Shown here: one piece after another, positions 8,139 through 16,999 of the stretch
Layout: every line of letters begins with the position of its first letter
How positions within the stretch are numbered: position 1 is the first letter of the stretch
Source of the DNA: Polyangium sp. 15x6
Lineage (GTDB): Bacteria > Myxococcota_A > Polyangia > Polyangiales > Polyangiaceae
Direction: 5' to 3'
Assembly: GCF_029960785.1 (NCBI RefSeq)
Contig: NZ_JASBQE010000002.1
Coordinates: 124,001-188,000, forward strand
DNA: 64,000 nucleotides
The notes under the pieces: generated by a model
What the model saw: the letters and a program-made list of their open reading frames with translations, nothing else
Databases searched by the model: none
Told to the model about the DNA's origin: nothing
Made by a program: the position numbers and the translations under genes

Positions 8139-8990
8139 ATGACAAAACCTCTGCCCTACGAGCTCATGGGCCTCTTCGTCCTCGGGGTCCTCTGGGTGAA
8201 CACCCTGCTCGTCCTCGCCGCGGCGTACAAGGAGATCGCGGCCCTCTCTGCGCTCGCGCGGCGCTTCGTCCCCCTTGGCGCGACGAACGAAGGCACGGGC
8301 CTCCTCATCGGCCGCGTGACGCGCGGCGACGGCGAAGGCCGCGCCCTCGCGGCGCACCACGTCCCGCAGGTCGGAAGACTCGCACGTGGTGACGAGCCTC
8401 TCGTGCTCTTCGAGGACAGGCCCCCGGAAGGCGCGTCGTTCGGCGGCGCGATCGAGGCGGAGGGACGCGCCGTGGAGATCCCGCCGCTCGCGGGCCCCGG
8501 CGTCGAGGTCTGGCATGGCCCCGACGCGCTCCGCGCCGCCGCGGCCTGCCCCTCGCCCGAGGCCTTCGACGCGGCCCTGCCCGACGCCCGAAAAGCCCGC
8601 GGTTTTTCCCGCAAGGTCACGGCGAACATCCCCGAGGGCCGGGTCCTCTACGCCTTCGGCGCCCTCCGCAAGGACGGACCGACGTCGCGGCTCGCGCCCG
8701 CCGAGGACGGCACCCTGATCCTCTCCACGATCGATCCGCGATCCTTTTGTGGTCAAAAGACCCGCCTCGGCTGGCTCTTCCTCTTCGGTGTCCTCGCGCT
8801 CGCCGCGGGCGTGACGGCGCTCGCCCTGCACGAGCCGATCGTGTCGACGACGAGCAAGCTCGGAGGCGTGCTCGGGCTCGCGTTCTTCCTGATCGTGCAG
8901 CCCGCCGGCACCGGCCTCCGTGATGCCCTCGCGCGCCCGAGCGTGGCGGCTCTGCGCGGCGAATGGCGCCGCCCCGGACGCGCTTCCTGA
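8139..8990 (+). CDS. Membrane protein with GIDE-like domain
   Basis: The 283-aa protein has one N-terminal membrane helix (LMGLFVLGVLWVNTLLVL) and two near the C-terminus (LGWLFLFGVLALAAGVTALA and LGGVLGLAFFLIVQ). A ~170-residue extramembrane domain lies between. The block VTANIPEGRVLYAFGALRKD followed by LILST resembles the GIDE domain of bacterial proteins annotated as E3-ligase-like; this match is from memory and uncertain. No RING finger is visible. It is tightly spaced after the desaturase (5 bp), with 61 bp to the polyketide synthase, suggesting one transcript. Confidence 0.65.
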   Translation: MTKPLPYELMGLFVLGVLWVNTLLVLAAAYKEIAALSALARRFVPLGATNEGTGLLIGRVTRGDGEGRALAAHHVPQVGRLARGDEPLVLFEDRPPEGASFGGAIEAEGRAVEIPPLAGPGVEVWHGPDALRAAAACPSPEAFDAALPDARKARGFSRKVTANIPEGRVLYAFGALRKDGPTSRLAPAEDGTLILSTIDPRSFCGQKTRLGWLFLFGVLALAAGVTALALHEPIVSTTSKLGGVLGLAFFLIVQPAGTGLRDALARPSVAALRGEWRRPGRAS

Positions 8991-9051
8991 TCCGTGCGCC
9001 CTCTGCCCAGCGGCATCCCGCGCACGAAAGTTGCCGCTGTCGCCTGTTCGA

Positions 9052-10137
9052 ATGGCGATCATCGAACAGACGTGGACGTTCTTTCCGGGGCGCTCGTATA
9101 GCCAGGACGAGCTCTCCGAGGCGCTCCCTCGGTGGCTCGATGGACGCGCCCTCGGGCTCGCCCGCCAGCTCTTCCGCAGGAGCGCGGTCGAGCGCAGGAA
9201 CCTCGTCATCGCTCCGCACGAGCTGCTCGCCGTAGGCCGCTCGTTCGCCGTGAAGAACGAGCTCTACCGCACGACCGTCCGTGACGCCTGCGGCGCGCTC
9301 TCGCGGCGCATCGCCGAGGGGACGACCGAGGACGAGCGCGACAGCATCGACCTCGTCGTCACGGTCTCGTGCACGGGATTCCAGATTCCGGCGATGGACG
9401 CGACGCTCGTCGCGGCCCTCTCGCTCTCGCCGAACGTCCGCCGCATCAACCTCACGCAGCACGGCTGCGCGGGCGGCGCGGCGGCGCTCGCGATCGCGCA
9501 CGAATGGCTCGCCGGCCACCCTGCGGCCCGCGCGCTCGTCGTGTGCGTCGAGCTCTGCTCGGTGACGTTTTTGCCCGAGGATCGGAGCGAGGAGAACCTG
9601 GTCTCCGCGGCGATCTTCGCCGACGGGGCCGCGGCCGTGCTCCTCGCGGGCGAGCGAGCCGAGCGGCGGCCTTCGAAGGCGCCGGCGCTCTGGATCCGCG
9701 ACACCTTCCGCGAGCTCTTCGCGTGCACCGAGCACTTCATGGGCTTCGAGGTGCGCGAGGAGGGGCTCAAGATCAAGCTCTCGCGCGACGTCGTGCCCTT
9801 TGCCGAGCGCGGCTTGCCGGACGTCTTCGCGCGGGCGATCGCGCGGTTCCACGTCGAGGACCCGAGCCGGTTCTCGTTCGGCGCGGTGCACCCGGGGGGC
9901 CGGCGTGTGCTCGAGGCGCTGGAGGATCACGCGCGTTTGCCGAAGAGCGTCACGCGCACGAGCTGGGAGACGCTGGCGCGTCACGGCAACATGTCCTCGG
10001 TCACCGTGCTGGTGGCGCTCGATCGGCTCCTGCACGAGCACGCGCCGCTCGGGCCAGGCGCGCTCGGCCTCGTGACCGCGTTCGGCCCGGGGTTCTGCGC
10101 GGAGATCGGTCTGTTGGAGGCCACCTCTGGGCGATGA
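9052..10137 (+). CDS. Type III polyketide synthase (chalcone synthase-like)
   Basis: The 361-aa protein has the length and two-domain thiolase fold signature of type III polyketide synthases. The catalytic triad is intact: Cys139 in QHGCAGGAA, His280 in VHPGG and Asn313 in HGNMSS. These homodimeric enzymes extend a CoA- or ACP-bound acyl starter with malonyl-CoA to alkylpyrones, alkylresorcinols or similar. The ATG at 9052 gives the usual N-terminus. Its stop overlaps the start of the FAD oxidoreductase (ATGA), a common bacterial pairing. The flanking desaturases suggest a long-chain acyl starter (inference). Confidence 0.92.
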   Translation: MAIIEQTWTFFPGRSYSQDELSEALPRWLDGRALGLARQLFRRSAVERRNLVIAPHELLAVGRSFAVKNELYRTTVRDACGALSRRIAEGTTEDERDSIDLVVTVSCTGFQIPAMDATLVAALSLSPNVRRINLTQHGCAGGAAALAIAHEWLAGHPAARALVVCVELCSVTFLPEDRSEENLVSAAIFADGAAAVLLAGERAERRPSKAPALWIRDTFRELFACTEHFMGFEVREEGLKIKLSRDVVPFAERGLPDVFARAIARFHVEDPSRFSFGAVHPGGRRVLEALEDHARLPKSVTRTSWETLARHGNMSSVTVLVALDRLLHEHAPLGPGALGLVTAFGPGFCAEIGLLEATSGR

Positions 10138-11240
10138 GCGAACGACCTCCGCTCGGCGTCGTGGGAGGCGGGCTCGCCGGCCTCGCCGCGGCCATCGCGG
10201 CGGCCCAGCGCGGCCGCGAGGTGCTCGTCTGGGAGAGCGGCACGATCGGCCGTGACAAGGTCTGCGGCGAGTTCCTCTCGCCCGAGGCCGAAGAGGATCT
10301 CGACGCCCTCGGCTGCGGCGATCTCGCCTCCGTGCTGAAGCCCGCCGAGCTGCGCGCCGTGGCGCTCTTCGGCGCGGGCGGCGCGCGCCTCGATCTCACG
10401 CTGCCGGGCCGCCCCGCGCTCGGCATCACGCGCGCGGCCCTCGAAGCCTTCCTCGCTCACCGCGCGCGGGAAGCAGGCGCCAAGGTCCTCGAACGCACGC
10501 CCGTCCGCGCGATGGCGCCGAGGCCGCCGCGCGCGCTCGAGGTCCAGAGCCAAGCCGGCGCGCACGCCGTGCGAGGCCTGGTGCTGTCGATGGGCAAACG
10601 CTCGACGCTCGACGCGGCGCTCGCGCTCCCGCGCGCGAGCGCCGAGCGTCCGAGCTTCGTCGCGATCAAGGCCTACTGCGCGCCGACGCCGCTCGAAGCC
10701 GACGTGGAGCTCTACCTGGTGCCAGGCGGCTACGTCGGCGTGAACCCCGTGGAAGACGGTCGCATCGGCGTCTGCGCCCTCCTCGACGGCGACGCGCGCC
10801 CCGTCTGGCAAACCCTCGAAGACCAAGCCAAGCACCACCCCGCGCTCGCGCGTCGCCTCGCAGCCCTCGGCGCACCCACACAAAAACCCCGCGGCCTCGC
10901 CCGCTTCGGCTTCGGCGCGCAAGCCGTCGCACGCGCCTGCCCCACGACGGGCGTCCCCTTGCTCTTCGCAGGCGACGCAGCGCGTCTCGTCCCCTCGTTC
11001 ACAGGCGACGGCATGGCCATCGCGCTCCGCAGCGGCCGTCTCGCCTCACTCGCGACGTTCTCGCCGGACCCGATCTGCGCCTACACGCGCGCCTTTTCAC
11101 GCGCCTTCGCGCCCCGCTTCTTCGTCGCCGGCGCGCTTCACGGCCTGTTGCTGCGTCCGGGCGTCTTCGAGCTGCTCGCGCCGCTGGTAGGTCGCGCGCC
11201 GAGGATCGTGGACATGTTGTATCGCGCGACGCGGGGGTAG
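10134..11240 (+). CDS. FAD-dependent oxidoreductase (geranylgeranyl reductase/hydroxylase-like)
   Basis: The 368-aa protein has an N-terminal Rossmann FAD motif (GVVGGGLAGLAAAIAAA), a CGEFLSPEA block as in geranylgeranyl-reductase-like enzymes, and the second flavin motif FAGDAARLVPSFTGDG. It probably oxidises or reduces the product of the preceding type III synthase. Translation is coupled: its ATG overlaps the synthase stop by four bases. It is the last gene of the cluster; downstream is repeat half-copy B. The C-terminal ~60 residues are hydrophobic and may associate with the membrane. Confidence 0.87.
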   Translation: MSERPPLGVVGGGLAGLAAAIAAAQRGREVLVWESGTIGRDKVCGEFLSPEAEEDLDALGCGDLASVLKPAELRAVALFGAGGARLDLTLPGRPALGITRAALEAFLAHRAREAGAKVLERTPVRAMAPRPPRALEVQSQAGAHAVRGLVLSMGKRSTLDAALALPRASAERPSFVAIKAYCAPTPLEADVELYLVPGGYVGVNPVEDGRIGVCALLDGDARPVWQTLEDQAKHHPALARRLAALGAPTQKPRGLARFGFGAQAVARACPTTGVPLLFAGDAARLVPSFTGDGMAIALRSGRLASLATFSPDPICAYTRAFSRAFAPRFFVAGALHGLLLRPGVFELLAPLVGRAPRIVDMLYRATRG

Positions 11241-11242
11241 GC

Positions 11243-11362
11243 TGGAGCGTGGCGCCGGGGTTTCACCCCGGACCCCGAGCAGGGGCTGTCCGCCCCTGCA
11301 CCCGGACCAGGGCAAGCCCTGGACCGCTGGTGCATCGACCGCGATGCGGTCGATGCAAGGGG
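11243..11362 (+). repeat. Multi-hairpin intergenic repeat, single-arm copy B
   Basis: This is one half of the element seen in full at 5956 and 17441. It has gccggggtttcaccccgg, gcaggggctgtccgcccctgc, ccagggcaagccctgg and a terminal tgcatcgaccgc/gcggtcgatgca hairpin. It follows the only plus-strand gene here that is not facing a convergent neighbour. This fits a terminator-like unit placed once per transcript end. Confidence 0.75.
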
Positions 11363-11395
11363 ATGGGGGGTGGGAAGCGGGAGGTGAAGCGCATG

Positions 11396-11845
11396 GGGGG
11401 CCCCCCGGAGGGGGGTGAGGCGCATCGGTTTGCGTGTGAAAGGCCCCGCGAGGGTCGGGGTACGCAAGCCGATGCGATCGTGGTGCCTTCGAAGGGGTCT
11501 TTTGTAGGATGACGAACCGGCGGGAGGGGCCCTCGGAGGGTCGTCGGGCGCTCGTCGTTGCGGTGGGGGACGCTCCGGAGGGCATCACGCCGGTTCGATT
11601 TGCGTCGGCGAGGCTCCGCCGGGGGTGGCGATCGCAATCGGAAGCGCGTCGGAGGCCTCGGGAGGCTACGCATCTCACAAGACGGAGCCATTCTCGACCC
11701 CTTCGAAGGGGTCGTCACCGCTCGACGTTGCGTTGCCCGACCCTCCGAAGGCACAACGCACGCAACGGGAAGCGTTTCGACCCCCTCCGGGGGGTCCGTG
11801 GAACGCTCGGGCTTGCGTGGAGGGATGCCCGTCGAGGGGTGTCGA
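11396..11845. repeat. Array of ~11 degenerate palindromes with ~42-bp period
   Basis: Imperfect palindromes of the type GACCCCTTCGAAGGGGTC are centred near 11406, 11450, 11490, 11534, 11576, 11617, 11659, 11705, 11745, 11787 and 11831, a spacing of 40-46 bp. The best copies are at 11697-11713 and 11779-11798. Spacers differ but often contain GCAACG/CGTTGC-like words. The period is near 14 codons, so open frames exist on both strands, but the peptides are Pro/Arg/Gly-rich nonsense and are not called. Repeats are too divergent for CRISPR, and no cas genes are nearby. Confidence 0.75.
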
Positions 11846-12003
11846 GCGCGGACGAACCCGGCAAGCTCCGGGGGAAAGGTTGACGGAGCGCCAATCGCAC
11901 CTGTAGCCTTCCCCACCGCGCAAGAGGAAATGCACGGCGACGAGGGAGGGGTGGCTCCTGGGAGGGATTCTCGTCGTCAGCCGGGCCCGCATGGCCAAGC
12001 GTC

Positions 12004-12273
12004 ATGCAACCCATCGAGCTGGCCACCGTGAAGACGTCCAGGCTTTACAGCCGGGCACATGACCTCGCCCGACGCAGCGTTTCTTGCAAGCTCACCGGAG
12101 CGAGCTTATCACTTATTTTTGCAATTTTTGCACTCCTATTGACGTCGGCGAGCGACGTAACTGCCGATCCGGTCCCTCAGCAGTCGAAAATGGAAGCCCG
12201 AAAAAGGCGCTGCGACAGATTCCTCCGATACTGCATCGAGAAGTGCAATTACGAGTTCAAGCGCCCCTTGTGA
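12004..12273 (+). CDS. Possible small membrane/secreted protein
   Basis: An open frame of 89 codons has one hydrophobic stretch (LTGASLSLIFAIFALLLTSA) and then a short Cys- and Arg-containing tail (RRCDRFLRYCIEKCNYEF). The DNA is clearly less GC-rich than its surroundings. There is no good ribosome binding site for the first ATG, and a shorter start is possible. It may be a real small secreted protein or part of a recently acquired, decaying segment. Evidence is weak. Confidence 0.3.
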   Translation: MQPIELATVKTSRLYSRAHDLARRSVSCKLTGASLSLIFAIFALLLTSASDVTADPVPQQSKMEARKRRCDRFLRYCIEKCNYEFKRPL

Positions 12274-12314
12274 TCGACCCAATTGTTACAACGATGCAAC
12301 CAGGAGTATGCACG

Positions 12315-12704
12315 ATGTCTGCGAGACGCCGAGAAGGGGGGCGACGATTGAAGCCGGGCGGGAGAAGCATCCTCGCGGTCCGCACCTTGAAATATCGACA
12401 CGAGGATGGATCCGAAAGGGACCTATATCTGAGAGTTGGAATGCCGTACGTGGTGAAGGGCGGAGTATGGAGATGCGGGTTCGAACTGGGTGCCCCGCTC
12501 AATATCAATCCTCGCGAGGGCTACGGCGTGGATGCATTGCAGGCGCTCTTGCATTGTCTCGGCATCGTGCGTGCATCCATCGACGGCTCTCCGTTGCGGG
12601 GCAAGGTGCATTGGGGCGGCATGCTCTCTTGTGGTCTTCCCGATCTCAGGGACGGGCAGATTCAGCTGGACATGGCCGACCTCGAGTCCCCGTCGACCCC
12701 CTGA
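12315..12704 (+). CDS. DUF6968-like protein
   Basis: The 129-aa protein has the pattern RTLKYRHEDGSERDLYLRVG, an RCGFELGAPL strand and GYGVDALQALLHCLGIVRA. This matches my recollection of the DUF6968 family, whose function is unknown. The ATG at 12315 has AGGAG eight bases upstream, a convincing start. Codon use is somewhat lower in GC than the long host genes. It is followed 82 bp later by another small gene; the pair could form a small functional unit, but nothing in the sequence proves this. Confidence 0.7.
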   Translation: MSARRREGGRRLKPGGRSILAVRTLKYRHEDGSERDLYLRVGMPYVVKGGVWRCGFELGAPLNINPREGYGVDALQALLHCLGIVRASIDGSPLRGKVHWGGMLSCGLPDLRDGQIQLDMADLESPSTP

Positions 12705-12785
12705 TCGCGGGCGTTTCTGGCAGGGACGGCATCCGGCCAATGGCCTTGCCGCTACGATTTCGACAAGCAATGAGGGTACGGAGCC

Positions 12786-13103
12786 ATGACAAGTGATCGA
12801 GACATGGCAAACGCGATCGCCGAAGGCATCAATTGCATTGCTGCCTTCGTGATGGCGCTGCGGGATGATCCTTCCACGACTCCGGATCCCGAATGGGTGA
12901 CGCTCGTACACGAGACGGAGCGCGCCCTCGACGCTATCCTCGCAAAAGAGGTCTGGACGGACATGATCGTCCGCGAGGAAGACCGGAACCGCGTCCGGAC
13001 GCTGCGAGCGCTCGTCTCGGACTGGGTGGCGACGCGGAAGGCGCCCGATGAACTCCGATCGACAGCGGAATCCTTGTTGACGTCCTTCGGCATCACCGTG
13101 TGA
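12786..13103 (+). CDS. Hypothetical protein, 105 aa
   Basis: No family is recognised. The protein is predicted to be mostly helical and acidic (MANAIAEGINCIAAFVMAL, WVTLVHETERALDAILAKE, WTDMIVREEDRNRVRTLRAL), soluble, with no signal peptide. GAGGG lies about nine bases before the ATG. The position behind the DUF6968-like gene and the compact acidic helical make-up would suit an immunity or antitoxin-like partner, but that is speculation. Confidence 0.6.
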   Translation: MTSDRDMANAIAEGINCIAAFVMALRDDPSTTPDPEWVTLVHETERALDAILAKEVWTDMIVREEDRNRVRTLRALVSDWVATRKAPDELRSTAESLLTSFGITV

Positions 13104-13123
13104 CTGCCATGGGAGGTGCTTCG

Positions 13124-13216
13124 ATGTCGGATACGGATGACCCCACTGCGATGGCTACCCGAATCGCGCTCCTCCTTTCGACGCTCGCCCGGCTGTTCCG
13201 GCTCGATGGTAAGTAA
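13124..13216 (+). CDS. Possible 30-aa small protein
   Basis: A short frame starts at an ATG with a strong GGGAGG ten bases upstream, 20 bp after the previous stop, and ends in TAA. The peptide has an acidic start (MSDTDDPTAMATR) and a hydrophobic amphipathic helix (IALLLSTLARLFRL). It was reported for its ribosome binding site and position; conservation is unknown. Confidence 0.35.
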   Translation: MSDTDDPTAMATRIALLLSTLARLFRLDGK

Positions 13217-13556
13217 GCCCCCACCGCCCGTTCGTCCCGGAACCGAAAGTTTGTCCAAGGACTTGACACGCCCGTTTTTCCCCGGTAAGAGGGGACCTCG
13301 GAGGCTGGCGTTGGGCGTGCGCCCCCTGACCAGGATCGCCACGAAAGCTCGTGTCAGCCTCCCCTTTTCATCGCGTGGATTGCGGAATCTTTCTCCCCGT
13401 CGTGCCGCGCGTCGCAGCCCTTACTCCCCTCCTCTGCATCTCGCTCCTCGCGCCCATCGCTCACGCCACCGAGCCCGATGCGACGCGTCGATCTGGGTGA
13501 GCTCCGACGCACACGGGGCTAGACATCCTGTGTGGACGGCTGGTAGGGTCGCCGCC
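13217..13556. other. Intergenic region, possible signal-peptide remnant
   Basis: There is no convincing gene. Around 13410-13500 a frame starting at a GTG reads like a short secretion signal (LTPLLCISLLAPIAHA) and stops after about ten more codons. This could be the broken front end of a lost secreted protein. No clear terminator or promoter was seen. Confidence 0.35.
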
Positions 13557-14324
13557 ATGACAAGAGTGCTCGAACCCACCTCGGTGGTCACCCTTCCGCG
13601 CCTCGACGCGAACCAGGCCATGGTGCTCGCCCAGCAGCTCACGGCCGCTACGCTCGATGAGAAGGGGGATCCGCGCTCTCTTCCGGAAGCCGTCGAGGAG
13701 GCGCTCGACGACGTGAAGGTAGACCGCGCGGCCCTTCAAGACGTGCTCGGTCCCCAGACCCAAGGCGACGTCCGGGCCATCGACAAGCTGGAGGACAACG
13801 CCATCGCGGCGCTCATCCTCATTCTCGCAGGCTGGTCGCGCGTGCGCGGGCAGCTCGACCTCGGCGACGTCGCCGTGGAGGTGGGGACGCGCATCGGCGT
13901 CGAGGACGGGCTCGCCTTCGTCAACATGCGGCCGCGCGACGAGTATGGGATCGTCGATACCAAGCTGAAGACGATCTCGCGGGAAAACCTCGAAATGAAG
14001 CTCGAGAAGCTCGGCCTCGGCCCGCTGCTCGCGCACCTGCGCGAGGTCCACGAGCAATATGGGAAGGCGCTTGGAATGGTGCACGCCGTGCCCGTGGAGG
14101 AGCCCGCGGCCGTGCGCGCTCGCCTCGACGCGCTCACGGATTCGCTGCGCCATTACGTCACCGCCGTGCTCGGCTCCGTGCAACGGAAGAAGCCAGCCAC
14201 CAAGGAGCTCGCCGACGCGCTCCTGCGGCCCCTCGCCACGTGGCAGCAGGATCCGGTGAGGAAGGCGCCCAAGGAGGATGCCACGGAGGGCGCCGCCGAG
14301 GGCCCGTCGGACGATCAGGGCTAA
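13557..14324 (+). CDS. Hypothetical protein, 255 aa
   Basis: A soluble, mostly helical protein with no signal peptide. Features are an N-terminal LDANQAMVLAQQLTAAT segment, a central VRAIDKLEDNAIAALILILAGWSR helix pair and a charged C-terminal tail (KAPKEDATEGAAEGPSDD). It resembles uncharacterised proteins that recur in large myxobacterial genomes, but I cannot name a family. The ATG at 13557 follows a GC-rich leader without a strong ribosome binding site. It stands alone ahead of the RND exporter gene, about 170 bp away. Confidence 0.7.
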   Translation: MTRVLEPTSVVTLPRLDANQAMVLAQQLTAATLDEKGDPRSLPEAVEEALDDVKVDRAALQDVLGPQTQGDVRAIDKLEDNAIAALILILAGWSRVRGQLDLGDVAVEVGTRIGVEDGLAFVNMRPRDEYGIVDTKLKTISRENLEMKLEKLGLGPLLAHLREVHEQYGKALGMVHAVPVEEPAAVRARLDALTDSLRHYVTAVLGSVQRKKPATKELADALLRPLATWQQDPVRKAPKEDATEGAAEGPSDDQG

Positions 14325-14496
14325 AGCGCTCGATGTTCTAGCGGCTGCGGTTTGGGGGTGAGGATCCGCCTCGTTTGCACTATACCGGCGCTCCCACGAT
14401 TCCCCTGCTCCTCCGAGGTTTGCCCTGAGCGCTGAACCTTCCGCCTCGCCGCCGCCCAGCCGTTCGTCCGAGACCCTGTTCGACCGACTCGGCCGC

Positions 14497-16956
14497 GTGC
14501 AGTTCGAACGTCCGCTCGTGCCGCTCCTCGTCGCCGCGGCGCTCACGATCGTCTCGGTGGTCCTCGCCCTGCGATTGACCGTCCAGACCGGCTTCGAATC
14601 GCTCCTGCCCTCCTCCCGCCCGAGCGTGCAGGAGCTCAACCGGGTCGCCGCGCGCACGGCCGGCGTCTCCACGCTCTTCATCGTGCTCGAGGGCGGCCCG
14701 GACACGCCCACCTCGGCGCTCCGGCAGGCGGGTGACGCGCTCGTGCCCGCGCTCGCGGCCGTGGGCCCGCCCTGGGTCGGCAGCGTCGAGGACGGCGTGC
14801 ACGAGGCGCGCGCCTTCCTCTCGCCCCGCGCCGGCCTCTACGCCGACAAGAAGGACCTCGAAGGCCTGCGCGACGACATCGAGGCGCGGTATGCCTACGA
14901 GGTCAACAAGGCGACGGGCACGTTGCTCGACGAGACCGAAGAGCCCCCGGCCCTCGACGCGGACAGCATCAAGAAGCGCTTCCAGCTCGGCACCGAAGCT
15001 TCGCCTGACCGCTTCCCCGACGGCTACTACCAATCGAAGGACGGCAAGACGCTCGTCGTCGCGGTCCGCTCCAAGGTGCTCGGCAGCGATTTTTCACGAG
15101 GCACCGAGGCGCTGCGTCGTATCCGCGAGGCCGTCGATCGGGTGAACCCCGCCTCGTTCCACCCCGAGATCCGGTACGGCTTCGGCGGCGATCTCCAGAC
15201 GGGCATCTCCGAGTTCGCCGCGATCAACGCGGACCTCACCGAGGTCGGCCTCTTCGGGGCCGCGCTGCTCGCGGGCGTCGTGTTTCTTTATTACCTCCGC
15301 ATCCGCACGCTCTTCGCCATGCTGCTCACCATCGGCATCGGCGTCGCGTGGACGTTCGGCGTCACCGAGCTGCTGATTGGCCATTTGAACATGGCCACGG
15401 GCTTTCTCTTCACGATCGTCGCGGGCAACGGCATCAATTTCAGCATCATCTACATGGCGCGGTACCTCGAGGCGCGCAGGGACAAGGTCCCGCTCGCCGA
15501 GGCGCTCGCTCTCGCGCGTCGGGAGACCTGGCGGCCCACGCTCACGGCGGCCGCGGCGGCGGGCGCGGCGTACGGCTCGCTCATCGCGACGGAGTTCCGC
15601 GGCTTCCGTGATTTCGGCGTCATCGGCGGCATCGGCATGCTCCTCTGCTGGATCGCGACCTATCTCGCGCTGCCGAGCATCCTCACGCTCATGGAGCGGC
15701 TCCTGCCGCTCGATCGCGAGGCCAAAGGCGTCTGGGGCCGCGTCCAGCGCGCCACGCAGGGCGGCATCGCGTTCGGCCGTCCCTTCGCGGTCTTCGCCCA
15801 GCGCGCCCCCCGCCTGCTCACGGTCCTCGGCGTCGCCGTGGCCCTCGCCGGCGCCATCGCGGTGGTCTTCTACGTGAAGAGCGACCCGATGGAGTACGAC
15901 ATGCGCAACCTGCGCACCGACGCGAGCAGGCGGGCCGAGGAGATCCGCCTGAGCCAGCTCGGCGAGCAGATCACCGGGTACGTCGGGACGGACGGCATGG
16001 CGATCCTCGTGGATCGCCCCGAGCAGGTCGAACCATTGCGCGCGGCGCTCTACGCGAAGCGCGACGCGGCCCCACCGGGGGAAAAACCCTTCGAAAAGGT
16101 GCACGCGCTCCAGGACTTCGTGCCCGCGGAGCAGGCCGAGAAGCTCCCGATCCTCGAAGAGATCAAGCAAAAGGTCCTCAAAGCGCGGCGCCGCGGCGTC
16201 ATCCCGGACGCGGACTGGAAGACGATCGAGCAGGTCCTGCCCCCGGACGATCTGAAACCGTTCGGCATCGAGGAGCTGCCCGCGGGTCTGGCGCGGGCGT
16301 TCACCGAGACCGACGGCACGCGCGGCCGCATCGTCTACATCAGCCCGACCGAGGGCGAGACCGTGGACGACGCGCATTACCTCTTCCGCTGGGCGAATGC
16401 GTATCGACGCACGGTCCTGCCGGACGGCAGCGTGATCCTCGGCTCGGGCCGCGCGGTCATTTACGCCGACATGTGGGAAGCCGTGATCGACGACATCCCG
16501 CCCGCGGTGCTCCTCTCGCTCTTCGGCACGATCCTCGCAGTGCTCATCGCGTTCCGCCGAGGTCGGCCCTCGATGTACGTGATCGCAGCCTTGGTGGTCG
16601 GCATCGGGTGGATGGCGCTCGCGCTCGTGGTGATGAAGGTCAAGCTGAACTTCTTGAACTTCATCGCATTGCCGCTGACGTTCGGCATCGGCGTCGATTA
16701 CGCGGTGAACATCGTGCAGCGGTATACCCGCGAGGGCACGGGCGGGGCGATCGCCGCGGTGCGCGAGACGGGCGGCGCGGTGGTGCTCTGCAGCCTGACC
16801 ACCGCGCTCGGGTACATGGCGCTCGTGCGATCGGATAATTTCGCCGTGCGCAGCATGGGCGTCGCCGCAGTCATCGGCGAGGTCACCTGCCTCTTCGCCT
16901 CCGTGATCGTCCTGCCCGCAGCGCTCGTGTGGATGGATCACCGCAAGCGGGTGTGA
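14497..16956 (+). CDS. RND/MMPL-family exporter (HpnN-like)
   Basis: An 819-aa protein with the duplicated plan of RND/MMPL transporters. It has an N-terminal helix (VPLLVAAALTIVSVVLALRL), a large periplasmic domain, five helices including GFLFTIVAGNGINFSIIYMA and a second half repeating the plan, with LPLTFGIGVDYAVNIVQRY. Such proteins export lipids or hydrophobic metabolites and, in the HpnN group, move hopanoids to the outer membrane. The exact cargo is unknown. The first in-frame GTG is at 14497. Reading upstream stays open to 14359 with only a CTG at 14425 (after AGG), so the real N-terminus may be about 24 residues longer. Confidence 0.85.
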   Translation: MQFERPLVPLLVAAALTIVSVVLALRLTVQTGFESLLPSSRPSVQELNRVAARTAGVSTLFIVLEGGPDTPTSALRQAGDALVPALAAVGPPWVGSVEDGVHEARAFLSPRAGLYADKKDLEGLRDDIEARYAYEVNKATGTLLDETEEPPALDADSIKKRFQLGTEASPDRFPDGYYQSKDGKTLVVAVRSKVLGSDFSRGTEALRRIREAVDRVNPASFHPEIRYGFGGDLQTGISEFAAINADLTEVGLFGAALLAGVVFLYYLRIRTLFAMLLTIGIGVAWTFGVTELLIGHLNMATGFLFTIVAGNGINFSIIYMARYLEARRDKVPLAEALALARRETWRPTLTAAAAAGAAYGSLIATEFRGFRDFGVIGGIGMLLCWIATYLALPSILTLMERLLPLDREAKGVWGRVQRATQGGIAFGRPFAVFAQRAPRLLTVLGVAVALAGAIAVVFYVKSDPMEYDMRNLRTDASRRAEEIRLSQLGEQITGYVGTDGMAILVDRPEQVEPLRAALYAKRDAAPPGEKPFEKVHALQDFVPAEQAEKLPILEEIKQKVLKARRRGVIPDADWKTIEQVLPPDDLKPFGIEELPAGLARAFTETDGTRGRIVYISPTEGETVDDAHYLFRWANAYRRTVLPDGSVILGSGRAVIYADMWEAVIDDIPPAVLLSLFGTILAVLIAFRRGRPSMYVIAALVVGIGWMALALVVMKVKLNFLNFIALPLTFGIGVDYAVNIVQRYTREGTGGAIAAVRETGGAVVLCSLTTALGYMALVRSDNFAVRSMGVAAVIGEVTCLFASVIVLPAALVWMDHRKRV

Positions 16957-16999
16957 CAGCGCGCTTCCCTTCAGGGCCAGCTCGTTTTATCGTGGCCCC

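Noticed and set aside
11396-11845. CRISPR array
   Set aside because: Repeats are short, diverged palindromes with no constant repeat sequence, and no cas gene is in the window.
11263-11916. Long open frames on both strands through the palindrome array
   Set aside because: They arise because the period is close to a multiple of three; the peptides are Pro/Arg/Ser-rich without domain character and no ribosome binding site fits.
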